In this document: positions 1-7,596 of the stretch, piece after piece
How positions within the stretch are numbered: the first letter of the stretch is position 1
Layout of the letters: each line of letters begins with the position of its first letter
Assembly (NCBI RefSeq): GCF_003217235.1
Contig: NZ_QJTF01000003.1
Span: forward strand, 172,777 to 236,776
Direction of reading: 5' to 3'
Source: Paramesorhizobium leguminum
GTDB taxonomy: Bacteria; Pseudomonadota; Alphaproteobacteria; Rhizobiales; Rhizobiaceae
DNA: 64,000 nt
Made by a program: the position numbers and the translations under genes
Notes under the pieces: model-generated
Told to the model about the DNA's origin: nothing
What the model saw: the letters and a program-made list of their open reading frames with translations, nothing else
The model's database searches: none

Positions 1-24
1 AGCAAGGGGGCCGCTTTATTTCGC

Positions 25-45
25 TGCTCACTGCTCACTGCTCAC
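25..45. repeat. heptamer repeat array, locus A (3 units)
   Basis: Three perfect head-to-tail copies of TGCTCAC (GTGAGCA on the other strand) lie 2 nt past the dnaE stop codon. This is the first of five such loci in the window; the gene on its left is outside the window. Likely part of the 3' end of the dnaE transcript. Confidence 0.85.
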
Positions 46-47
46 CG

Positions 48-3000
48 CTAAAGCAGCTCCACATCCACCACGCCCTTGATCGCCTTGCATGCGCTGGCGA
101 TTTGCGGGGTGACGCGGTAGCGGTCGGGGAGTTCGATCTCGACCTCGCGCAGGCCGTTTTCCTTGATGACGATGAGGCTCACCTGCCCGTCGCCGCGCGT
201 CGTCAGATGCGGCGCGATCTGCTTCAACGCCTCACTCGAACGCAGATAAAGCCGCATGGCTTTCTGGATGCGGCTCGCCTCGTCCTCCAGCGACTGCACG
301 GTCTGGATGCGCAGGCTGATGCCTTCGGGCCGGTCTTCCGCGGCAACCGTGATCACAACCGATTTGCCCGATTCAAGCAGGTCGCGATATTGCGCCAGCG
401 CTTCGGAAAACAGCACCGACTCGAACTGCCCGGTGGCATCCGAAAACTGCACGATGCCCATCTTGTTGCCGGTGCGCGTCTTGCGTTCCTGCTTGGCCGT
501 CACCGTGCCGGCAAGACGCCCGGCGCTCGCGCCGCGCTTTACCGCGATGGAAAAATCGGCCCAGCTCTGCACGCGCATTTTATCCAGCACGGAGCGGTAT
601 TCATCTAGCGGATGGGCGGAAAGATAGAATCCGACCGCCTGGAATTCGCGGTGCAGCTTTTCCTGCGAAAGCCATGGGGCGACAGTGGGAAGCTGCAACT
701 TTTCCTTGGGGCTGCCGGAAAGACCGAAAATATCCGCCTGGCCGCTCACCGCATTTTCCTGCGTGCGCTGCGCGTGGCCCATGATGCGATCGAGCCCCGC
801 GATCATCCCCTCCCGGTCCCGCTTGAAGCAATCAAACGCGCCGGCATTGATCAGGCTTTCGAAAACCCGGCGATTGACGACACGCGGATCGATACGCTCG
901 CAGAAATCCTCAAGGCTCTCATAGGGCTTCTCGCGTCGCTTCTCGACAATATGCTCGACAGCGGCCTCGCCGACGCCCTTGATCGCGGCAAGCGAATAGA
1001 AAATCCGGTTCTCGCCGACCTCGAACTGCCGGAAGGAACTCATCACCGAGGGCTGCACGACCTCGATGCCGAGGCGGTTCGCCTCCCGGCGGAAGTCGTT
1101 GAGCTTGTCCGTATTGGACATATCGTAGGTCATCGATGCGGCGAGAAACTCGACCGGGTAATGCGCTTTCAAATAGGCTGTCTGGTAGGAAACGATGGCG
1201 TAGGCGGCGGCGTGCGACTTGTTGAAGCCGTAATCGGCGAATTTTGCCAAGAGGTCGAAGATGGTATTGGCCTGCGCCTTGCCCACGCCGCGCTCGATGG
1301 CGCCATCGACGAAGCGGAGGCGCTGCTTGTCCATCTCCTCACGGATCTTCTTGCCCATGGCGCGACGAAGAAGATCCGCTTCGCCGAGCGAATAGCCGGA
1401 AAGCTCCTGCGCGATCTGCATCACCTGTTCCTGGTAGACGATGACGCCCTGCGTCTCCTTCACCAGATGATCGATCTTGGGATGGATAGAGGCGATTTCC
1501 TCCTCGCCATGCTTGCGCGCATTATAGATCGGAATGTTCTCCATCGGGCCGGGGCGATAAAGCGCCACCAGCGCGATGACATCCTCGATGCAGTCCGGCT
1601 TCATGCCGATCAGCGCCTTGCGCATGCCCGCGCTTTCCACCTGGAACACACCGACTGTCTCGCCGCGCGACAGCATCTCGTAGGTAGGCGCGTCGTCGAG
1701 CGGCAGGTTGGCGAGGTCGATCTCAATGCCCTTGCGGCTGACGAGCCGCACCGCCGTCTGCAGGACCGTCAGGGTTTTCAGGCCGAGAAAGTCGAACTTG
1801 ACCAGCCCCGCCTGTTCCACCCATTTCATATTATATTGGGTGACCGGCATATCGGAGCGCGGATCGCGGTACATCGGCACCAGTTCCGACAAGGGTCGGT
1901 CGCCGATGACGATGCCCGCCGCGTGGGTCGAGGCGTGGCGGTAGAGCCCTTCCAGCTTCAGGCCGATATCGAGCAGACGCCCGACAACCGGCTCCTTCTC
2001 GCGCTCCTCGGCAATCTTGGGCTCGCTCTCGATCGCCTGTCCCAGCGTGACCGGATTGGCCGGGTTCTGCGGCACGAGCTTGCAGAGCCTGTCCACTTGT
2101 CCATAAGGCATTTCGAGCACGCGCCCGACATCGCGCAGCACGGCGCGGGCTTGCAGCGTGCCGAAGGTGATGATCTGAGCCACCTGATCGCGGCCATATT
2201 TGGCCTGCACATAGCGAATGACCTCATCGCGCCGGTCCTGGCAAAAATCGATGTCGAAATCGGGCATCGACACGCGGTCCGGATTGAGGAAGCGCTCGAA
2301 CAGCAGGGAAAAGCGCAACGGATCGACGTCGGTGATGGTGAGCGCATAGGCGACAAGCGAACCCGCGCCGGAACCGCGGCCCGGCCCCACGGGAATGCCC
2401 TGCCCCTTCGCCCATTTAATGAAGTCGGAAACGATGAGAAAATAGCCCGGAAACCCCATCCGCTGGATGATCGATATCTCGTATTCCAGCCGCTCGGCAT
2501 ATTGCTCGCGCGTATAGCCATCCGCCATCCCCAGCGTCGCGATGCGCTGTTCGAGGCCCTCGCGGGCCTGTCGCGCCAATTCGTCGGCTTCCGCTGCAAG
2601 CGCCGCATCGGGATCATCCGCATCGCCCGTGAAGCGCGGCAGGATCGGCTTGCGGGTTTCCGGATACCATGAACAGCGCCGCGCGATCTCTATCGTATTC
2701 TCCAGCGCTTCCGGCAAATCGGCGAAGAGTGCGGCCATCTCGGACTGGCTTTTCAGATAATGGTCCGGCGTCAGGCGGCGGCGCTCATCGGAGGAGAGCA
2801 ATTGTCCGTCGGCGATGGCGAGCAGCGCGTCATGCGCCTCGTAATCCGCGCTTTTGAGAAAGAAGGCCTCATTGGTCGCCACCAGCGGAAGCGCCCTGGC
2901 ATAGGCCAGCTCGACCATCCGCGCTTCGAGCGAGCGATCATAACCCGCCGGACGCTGCAATTCGATATAGAGACGATCATTAAAGAGCGATTGCAGATGC

Positions 3001-3551
3001 TGGAGACGCTGCTGCGCCCGATCCGGCCGCTCGGCGGCAAGCGCGCGGCCTATAGGCCCCATCGCCCCGCCGGTCAGCGCGATGATGCCCTGCGAATGAT
3101 TCGCAAGCCAGCCCGCCTCGATATGCACGGGATCGCCCGACGGCGTTTCGAGATAGGCGCGGCTTACCAGACGCACCAGATTGGCATAACCCGCTTCCGT
3201 GGCGGCGATGAACACCATCGGCGCAAGGCCCAGCGCGTCGCGCCGCGACGCATTGCGATTGTCATCGCCGCTATCGCCGAAACCAATATCCAGCTGGCAG
3301 CCGACAATCGGCTGCACCCCATCCTTGACGGCTTTCTGGGCGAATTCCAGCGCGCCGAACAGATTATTGGTGTCGGTGATCGCAATTGCCGGCGCATGGT
3401 CGCCCACCGCATGAGCAATAATCTTGCCAACCTGAAGTGCACCCTCAAGAAGGGAATAGGCGGAGTGGACCCGCAGATGGATGAATCGCGGAGCCGCCGC
3501 CGCATCACGCTCGCTTATGCCCGCTCTCACACCGTTCGCCAAAATGTCCAT
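48..3551 (-). CDS. dnaE: DNA polymerase III subunit alpha (DnaE1)
   Basis: Catalytic subunit of the replicative DNA polymerase (family C), acting at the fork with the beta clamp and epsilon subunit. The 1167-residue length is usual for DnaE1. Visible are the N-terminal PHP domain (HLRVHSAYSLLEG near residues 25-37), a glycine-rich GPGRGSGAGSL segment near 390, the catalytic metal-binding DFDIDF near 428, and FADYGFNKSHAAAYA near 775, followed by the HhH, OB and C-terminal regions. The ATG used has GGGAA directly against it, so the true start could be a little downstream; the PHP domain begins at about residue 22. It is read in the same direction as the microgene at 3664-3750, 112 nt upstream, and may share its DNA-damage-responsive promoter. 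Confidence 0.97.
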   Translation of the reverse strand: MDILANGVRAGISERDAAAAPRFIHLRVHSAYSLLEGALQVGKIIAHAVGDHAPAIAITDTNNLFGALEFAQKAVKDGVQPIVGCQLDIGFGDSGDDNRNASRRDALGLAPMVFIAATEAGYANLVRLVSRAYLETPSGDPVHIEAGWLANHSQGIIALTGGAMGPIGRALAAERPDRAQQRLQHLQSLFNDRLYIELQRPAGYDRSLEARMVELAYARALPLVATNEAFFLKSADYEAHDALLAIADGQLLSSDERRRLTPDHYLKSQSEMAALFADLPEALENTIEIARRCSWYPETRKPILPRFTGDADDPDAALAAEADELARQAREGLEQRIATLGMADGYTREQYAERLEYEISIIQRMGFPGYFLIVSDFIKWAKGQGIPVGPGRGSGAGSLVAYALTITDVDPLRFSLLFERFLNPDRVSMPDFDIDFCQDRRDEVIRYVQAKYGRDQVAQIITFGTLQARAVLRDVGRVLEMPYGQVDRLCKLVPQNPANPVTLGQAIESEPKIAEEREKEPVVGRLLDIGLKLEGLYRHASTHAAGIVIGDRPLSELVPMYRDPRSDMPVTQYNMKWVEQAGLVKFDFLGLKTLTVLQTAVRLVSRKGIEIDLANLPLDDAPTYEMLSRGETVGVFQVESAGMRKALIGMKPDCIEDVIALVALYRPGPMENIPIYNARKHGEEEIASIHPKIDHLVKETQGVIVYQEQVMQIAQELSGYSLGEADLLRRAMGKKIREEMDKQRLRFVDGAIERGVGKAQANTIFDLLAKFADYGFNKSHAAAYAIVSYQTAYLKAHYPVEFLAASMTYDMSNTDKLNDFRREANRLGIEVVQPSVMSSFRQFEVGENRIFYSLAAIKGVGEAAVEHIVEKRREKPYESLEDFCERIDPRVVNRRVFESLINAGAFDCFKRDREGMIAGLDRIMGHAQRTQENAVSGQADIFGLSGSPKEKLQLPTVAPWLSQEKLHREFQAVGFYLSAHPLDEYRSVLDKMRVQSWADFSIAVKRGASAGRLAGTVTAKQERKTRTGNKMGIVQFSDATGQFESVLFSEALAQYRDLLESGKSVVITVAAEDRPEGISLRIQTVQSLEDEASRIQKAMRLYLRSSEALKQIAPHLTTRGDGQVSLIVIKENGLREVEIELPDRYRVTPQIASACKAIKGVVDVELL

Positions 3552-3663
3552 TTCCCAATTTGCGCTGGAAGCGACTCCGGGTCGCCCCGGGTTTCAATTC
3601 TTATGGATTATGCGCGGCCCGGTCCAGCCAAGCCTGAGCCGGTCAACAAATCTAATGCCCCCA

Positions 3664-3750
3664 TCAGATCGCGCTCACCCAGATGGCGAAAGTGGCGATG
3701 AACAGGCTGATAGACACGAAAGACATGACGTCGTGAATGAGATCAGGCAT
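3664..3750 (-). CDS. putative SOS-induced 28-aa membrane microprotein (SidA/TisB-like)
   Basis: A 28-codon ORF that ordinary length cut-offs would miss. It starts at ATG 3750 with a textbook ribosome site, GAGGAG (3758-3763), exactly 7 nt upstream, and ends at TGA 3664. The product has a short polar start (MPDLIHDVM) followed by about 19 hydrophobic residues containing one Trp, so it is a predicted single-pass inner-membrane peptide. Its promoter carries a LexA box (3789-3803), and dnaE lies 112 nt downstream on the same strand. Size, topology and SOS control match SidA, the 29-residue division inhibitor of Caulobacter, and the TisB toxin; sequence homology was not tested. Function is inference; that it is a real gene is well supported by the ribosome site and promoter. 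Confidence 0.72.
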   Translation of the reverse strand: MPDLIHDVMSFVSISLFIATFAIWVSAI

Positions 3751-3783
3751 GGGTGCGCTCCTCGTTGTTCGCTTATATTTCCC

Positions 3784-3812
3784 TTTTTGTTCCATTTATG
3801 TTCAATTGTCAA
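3784..3812 (-). promoter_or_regulatory. promoter with LexA (SOS) box for the microgene
   Basis: On the minus strand a TTGACA -35 box (3807-3812) is followed by a 17-nt spacer and a poor -10 (CAAAAA, 3784-3789). The spacer is filled by GTTCCATTTATGTTC (plus strand, 3789-3803), a perfect match to the alphaproteobacterial LexA operator GTTC-N7-GTTC. A repressor there would block polymerase directly. The predicted transcription start is about 25 nt upstream of the microgene ATG. Confidence 0.7.
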
Positions 3813-4053
3813 TCAAGTTTTCCCCACTGTTTTCGGCGTATGGTTTGCGAAAGGTTAAGCAGACAAAACTTCAAGACGTTGTGAAACAAACCGTGCGGGA
3901 ACCGATCCGCGCTGTGTGTGTTGCAGCTATATCCTGCCAACTAAGTGCGAGCCACTATCGAGGGTTGAGACTTGCCCGTTCTCATGGCAGATTATAAGCA
4001 TTGGCTAATTCTTAAGCGGGGCCTGAGTCCCGCGAGTGCCGTTCGGAGGTATC
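3813..4053. other. intergenic, no further gene seen
   Basis: About 240 nt between the microgene promoter and the MaoC gene. It is less GC-rich than its surroundings and has no ORF with a convincing ribosome site. It probably holds the promoter of the MaoC-CitE pair, but I could not place a good -35/-10 pair. Confidence 0.4.
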
Positions 4054-4512
4054 ATGCGGGGACTCTATCTTGAGCAATTCGAACCGGGACAACGCTTTCG
4101 CCATGCGATTCGCAAGACGATCACCGAGAGCGACAACATGCTTTTCTCGACAATGACGCTCAATCCGCAGCCGCTGCATATCGATTTCGACTTCGCAGCC
4201 AGGAGCGAATGGGGCAGGCCCACCGTCAATTCCATGCTCACGCTCGGCCTCGTGGTCGGCATTTCGGTGTATGACACCACCTTTGGCACGGCCATTGCCA
4301 ATCTCGGCATGAGTGAGGTCGTCTTCCCTGCCCCGGTTTTCCATGGCGATACACTGCGAGTCGAGACGGAGGTGATCGCAGTCAGGCCGTCGCGGTCGAA
4401 ATCCGATCGCGGAATCGTCGAGTTCGAACACCGCGCCTATAACCAGAACGATACGCTGGTTGCCCGCTGCAGGCGGCAGGCCATGATGAAAACGCGGGCA
4501 AGAGCGGCCTGA
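4054..4512 (+). CDS. MaoC family dehydratase (single hot-dog domain)
   Basis: Likely acyl-CoA hydratase/dehydratase of the MaoC/hot-dog superfamily. The hydratase-2-like segment reads LFSTMTLNPQPLHIDFDFA, and the rest (VNSMLTLGLVVG, VFPAPVFHGDTLRVETEV, EHRAYNQND) resembles the small MaoC proteins that accompany CitE-like lyases, as in itaconyl-CoA or mesaconyl-CoA metabolism. Start chosen at ATG 4054 because GGAGG lies 4 nt upstream; a GTG at 4036 has no such site. The stop overlaps the next gene's ATG (TGATG), so the two are translationally coupled. No CoA-transferase gene is nearby, so the substrate is unknown. Confidence 0.85.
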   Translation: MRGLYLEQFEPGQRFRHAIRKTITESDNMLFSTMTLNPQPLHIDFDFAARSEWGRPTVNSMLTLGLVVGISVYDTTFGTAIANLGMSEVVFPAPVFHGDTLRVETEVIAVRPSRSKSDRGIVEFEHRAYNQNDTLVARCRRQAMMKTRARAA

Positions 4513-5216
4513 TGCGTTCACTGCTGCTTGTGCCTGATGATTCGGACCGAAAACTCGAAGACGCGCTTTCGAGCGGCGCCGACGCGCTGGTTCTTGATCT
4601 CCATTCCGTCACCCCATCGCCCGGGGAAGCGGCGCGCGCAAGGATTGCCTCGTTCCTGCGAAGCGCGTCGAAAGACGGACCACGGCTCTATGTGAAAATC
4701 AGCGGTCTCGATAGCGCCCTCGCCGATGACGACCTCGCCGCCATCATGCCCGCGCGACCGCACGGGGTTGTGCTGCCAAGGTGCGACAGCGCGGCGAATG
4801 TCGTGAAACTTTCCGCGCGACTCAATGTGCATGAAGCAGAGGCCGGCCTGCCGGAAGGCGTGACGGAAATCATCGCCATCACCACGGGAACCGCGATTGG
4901 GACGCTTTCCATGGCGAGCTATCGCGGCTGTACGCCACGTCTCGTCGGCCTTGGCTGGGATGCCGAAGGCTTGGCGGCCATCATCGGCGCGCGGACAATG
5001 CATGATGAAAACGGCTGCTATACCGATCCCTTCCGCCTGGCGCGGACACTCACCCTGTTCGGCGCGAAGGCAGCCGACGTAGCGGCAATCGATACGGCCT
5101 GTATTTTGCAGGATGAGGCCGAACTGCGAAAGGACTGCGCCATCGCCCGGCGCGATGGCTTCACCGCCAAGCTCGCCATCCACCCGGCGCAAGTGCCCAT
5201 CATCAACGCGGCTTAA
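4512..5216 (+). CDS. HpcH/HpaI aldolase (CitE-like CoA lyase) family protein, active site altered
   Basis: The fold is clear from RSLLLVPDDSDRKLEDAL at the start and GFTAKLAIHPAQVPIIN at the end, typical of citrate-lyase-beta-like CoA lyases. Several usually conserved acidic positions look changed: the LDLEDSV motif reads LDLHSVT, the Glu in the I-E-T-A motif region reads ITTGTA, and the E-D-L-A-A-D-L region reads AEGLAAIIG. At 234 residues it also lacks the C-terminal tail of 30-40 residues that usually follows the AIHPAQ motif. It may be inactive or have another role. It is coupled to the MaoC gene and its last 14 nt overlap the convergent flavin reductase. Confidence 0.75.
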   Translation: MRSLLLVPDDSDRKLEDALSSGADALVLDLHSVTPSPGEAARARIASFLRSASKDGPRLYVKISGLDSALADDDLAAIMPARPHGVVLPRCDSAANVVKLSARLNVHEAEAGLPEGVTEIIAITTGTAIGTLSMASYRGCTPRLVGLGWDAEGLAAIIGARTMHDENGCYTDPFRLARTLTLFGAKAADVAAIDTACILQDEAELRKDCAIARRDGFTAKLAIHPAQVPIINAA

Positions 5217-5826
5217 TTTCTGATGTTTCCCACTGCGGTCGCCACATCTGATAGACCTCGCTGATCGTCGCATAATCCATATATCCCAGACGCGAGACGG
5301 GCTGGGCTTTCTTGATATCGATCAGGCCATCGGTGAGAATGGCTTCATCGATGTGGATGCCGACCACTTCGCCCGTCACCAGAAAATTGCCCGATGGGTT
5401 GCCATGCCTGTCCATGGGCACCCGAATATCGGTGGCCACGCATTCCAGCGCGGCATAGGCTTCCGCCACGCGCGGCGCTTCTATCAGCTTGCAGGGAGCC
5501 GGCGTCAATCCGGCGTAATCGAATTCGCTCACGCCACGCGGCGCATTTACCGCGCTCGCGTTCATCTGTTCCCTGAGATTGCCGCTCACCAGATTGACGG
5601 CGAATTCCCCGGTCTCCTCGATGAAGGTGACACTGTCCTTACGCCCGCTCGATGAAAAGATCACCAGATGCGGGCTGTGGGAAATCACGTTGAAATAGGA
5701 ATAGGGCGCAAGATTGAGCGCGCCAGCCTTCGAGCGCGTCGATATCCAGCCGATCGGCCGCGGCGCGACGATCGCATTGAAGGGATCGTGCGGCAGGCCA
5801 TGCCCGTTTTGCGGTTCGTAGAACAA
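5203..5826 (-). CDS. flavin reductase family protein
   Basis: FMN-binding split-barrel protein of the flavin reductase-like family (HGLPHDPFNAIVAPRPIGWIST at the N-terminus, later NLAPYSYFNVISHSPH). It probably reduces or binds flavin for a partner oxygenase or acts as an NAD(P)H:flavin oxidoreductase. I place the start at TTG 5826, one nt after the nitroreductase stop and with GGGAG about 11 nt upstream, because homologous sequence begins FYEPQNGHGLP; an ATG at 5856 would add ten unconserved residues inside the upstream gene. It forms a two-gene operon with the nitroreductase. Confidence 0.85.
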   Translation of the reverse strand: MFYEPQNGHGLPHDPFNAIVAPRPIGWISTRSKAGALNLAPYSYFNVISHSPHLVIFSSSGRKDSVTFIEETGEFAVNLVSGNLREQMNASAVNAPRGVSEFDYAGLTPAPCKLIEAPRVAEAYAALECVATDIRVPMDRHGNPSGNFLVTGEVVGIHIDEAILTDGLIDIKKAQPVSRLGYMDYATISEVYQMWRPQWETSEIKPR

Positions 5827-5827
5827 T

Positions 5828-6418
5828 TCAGCGCGTCTCCCGCCAAGGCCCGGCATAGTCGCTGACGATTTGCGCGAGATCCGCGCGCGGGCGCTCCGGC
5901 ACCTTCATCTCGCAGGAACCGATATGCACGAAGCCGGCAACCCGTTCATGGGGAGCGAGGCCCAGCAGCGCCCGTCCCTTCTCGTCCGATGAATACCAGT
6001 TGGTGACCCAGTTCGTGGCATAGCCCAGCGCATTGGCCGCAATGCAAAGGTTCATCGCCGCTGCCCCTGCCGAGAGGAACTGCTCCCATTCCGGAATACG
6101 CTCATGCGCAACCGGCGAGGATATGACGCCAATGACAAGGGGCGCGCGGGCGAAGCGCTTCAGCTCCTGTTCGCGCCGCGCGTCCGGCAGCGGCCCTTCC
6201 CGCTCCTCCGCCAGGGCCGCCAGATATTGGCCCACGTCTTCGCGCGCGGCATCGCGATAGATGATGAAGCGCCACGGCGTCAGCCGTCCGTGATCCGGCA
6301 CACGGGTGGCGGCGCGAATCATCAACTCTATGTCGGCATCATCAGGCCCCGGCGCACCGATGGCGGAAATGGGGGTGGAACTGCGCTGAAGCAGGAAATC
6401 GAGAATGGGAGACGGCAA
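5828..6418 (-). CDS. nitroreductase family protein (YdjA-like)
   Basis: FMN-dependent NAD(P)H oxidoreductase of the nitroreductase superfamily. Family signatures include RRSS-like LLQRSSTPISAIGAPGP near the start, AATRVPDHGRLTPWRFI (the flavin-phosphate region of the YdjA/TdsD-type subgroup), and NALGYATNWVTNWYS. With the TTG start at 6418 (AGGA about 8 nt upstream) the protein is 196 residues, the usual size; the ATG at 6502 would add 28 unconserved residues. The flavin reductase follows after 1 nt, so the two are probably cotranscribed. Confidence 0.86.
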   Translation of the reverse strand: MPSPILDFLLQRSSTPISAIGAPGPDDADIELMIRAATRVPDHGRLTPWRFIIYRDAAREDVGQYLAALAEEREGPLPDARREQELKRFARAPLVIGVISSPVAHERIPEWEQFLSAGAAAMNLCIAANALGYATNWVTNWYSSDEKGRALLGLAPHERVAGFVHIGSCEMKVPERPRADLAQIVSDYAGPWRETR

Positions 6419-6526
6419 GGTTTTTGTCCTGTTCTTATAGAGCCGGAAAACTGCCCCCCTTATAAAGAGAGTTGCCGGGAAATTCAGCCTTGAAATTGCC
6501 ACCGGTTTGGGCCCAAAACTTGGGGC

Positions 6527-7522
6527 ATGGGATTTCTCCGCTTTTCATTTCTGATCCGGCGTCTTGGAAAAGGCGCGGCGTTCTTGCCGCCGGTCGCCGG
6601 AACGATCGCGCTCGCCTTCGCGTCCCCGGGTGTCGCGCAGGAGAAATCACCGGTATCCGGCGTCAAGCTTCCGGGCTTAAGCGAATATGCAAATCCCCAG
6701 GCGCCGGAAAACCGCCCCCTTGCCGATACCTCCGAGCTGATTCTGGAGGCGAAACTCAAGGAAGATGCGTCGGATATCCAGCGCGGCCTCGTCTGGCGGG
6801 TTTTCTCGCCCGAGCCGGCGGATGATGGGAAACTGAGTCTGATCGCCAGCTCGAAGGGCGGGACAGCCTCGTTTCATCTGCCGGAGGGCAGCTATCTCGT
6901 GCATGTCGCCTATGGCCGCGCCGGCGCTACAAAGCGCATCACCATGCGCAACGGCACCCGGCGCGAGAGCATGGTTCTCGATGCCGGCGGCATGAAGCTC
7001 AATGCTGTGTTGCCCGACGGCGGCAAGATTACGGAAAAGCTTCTGCGCTTCTCGATATATGAGGGCGACGAGGACAATGCCAATGATCGCTCGCTGATCA
7101 TCCCGAACGTAAAGCCCGACAGTGTCGTTCGCCTTAACACCGGAACCTATCACGTGGTGTCCAATTACGGCACGGCCAACGCCATCATCCGCGCGGATAT
7201 TCGCGTCGAAGCAGGCAAGCTGACCGAGGCCACGATGGAGCATCGCGCGGCGCTGGTCACCATGAAGCTGGTGCGCGAGCGCGGCGGCGAGGCCATGGCG
7301 GATACGTCATGGTCCGTCGTCAACGCATCGGGCGATCCGGTCCGCGAAAGCGTGGGCGCCTTTGCCTCGATGGTCCTTGCAGAGGGCGAATATGTCGCCA
7401 TCGCCAAGAACAAGGACCGCATCTACCAGCGCGATTTCAAGGTGGTGTCAGGCAAGGACGAGGAAGTCGAAGTTCTGGCCAATGGCGATTACGATCAGGC
7501 CGGTGGCGAAGCGATGGATTAG
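6527..7522 (+). CDS. exported beta-sandwich protein of unknown function
   Basis: 331 residues. The N-terminus has basic residues, then a hydrophobic stretch ending in FASPGVAQE, a plausible Sec signal peptide cut near residue 38. The mature part is a series of short beta-rich blocks (LVWRVFSP..., SYLVHVAYGRAGATKRITMRNG, TYHVVSNYGTANAIIRADIRVEAGK, EYVAIAKNKDRIYQRDFKVVSGKDEEVEV). These look like three or four tandem carboxypeptidase-regulatory-like or Ig-like sandwiches, suggesting a periplasmic structural protein. I do not recognise a catalytic motif. Its stop codon is the first unit of a heptamer repeat array. Confidence 0.8.
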   Translation: MGFLRFSFLIRRLGKGAAFLPPVAGTIALAFASPGVAQEKSPVSGVKLPGLSEYANPQAPENRPLADTSELILEAKLKEDASDIQRGLVWRVFSPEPADDGKLSLIASSKGGTASFHLPEGSYLVHVAYGRAGATKRITMRNGTRRESMVLDAGGMKLNAVLPDGGKITEKLLRFSIYEGDEDNANDRSLIIPNVKPDSVVRLNTGTYHVVSNYGTANAIIRADIRVEAGKLTEATMEHRAALVTMKLVRERGGEAMADTSWSVVNASGDPVRESVGAFASMVLAEGEYVAIAKNKDRIYQRDFKVVSGKDEEVEVLANGDYDQAGGEAMD

Positions 7523-7592
7523 TGAGCAGTGAGCAGTGAGCAGTGAAAAATTACACAATTCTGCTCACTGCTCACTATTTTCCGCTCACTAT
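7522..7592. repeat. heptamer repeat junction, locus B
   Basis: Three GTGAGCA units run rightward from the stop of the upstream gene; after an AT-rich spacer, inverted units (TGCTCAC, TGCTCAC, CGCTCAC) run up to 7590. The arms can form a long hairpin between two convergent genes, so the element may end transcription in both directions. Confidence 0.85.
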
Positions 7593-7596
7593 TCCA

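Noticed and set aside
612..2672. 686-codon plus-strand ORF opposite dnaE
   Set aside because: It mirrors the codon pattern of dnaE, has no ribosome site or domain, and similar long antisense frames lie opposite purL, the LytM gene and the SPOR gene; this is expected in GC-rich coding DNA.
3481..3858. 125-codon plus-strand ORF over the dnaE 5' end and microgene
   Set aside because: Mostly antisense to dnaE and without a ribosome site; the minus-strand microgene has far better initiation signals.
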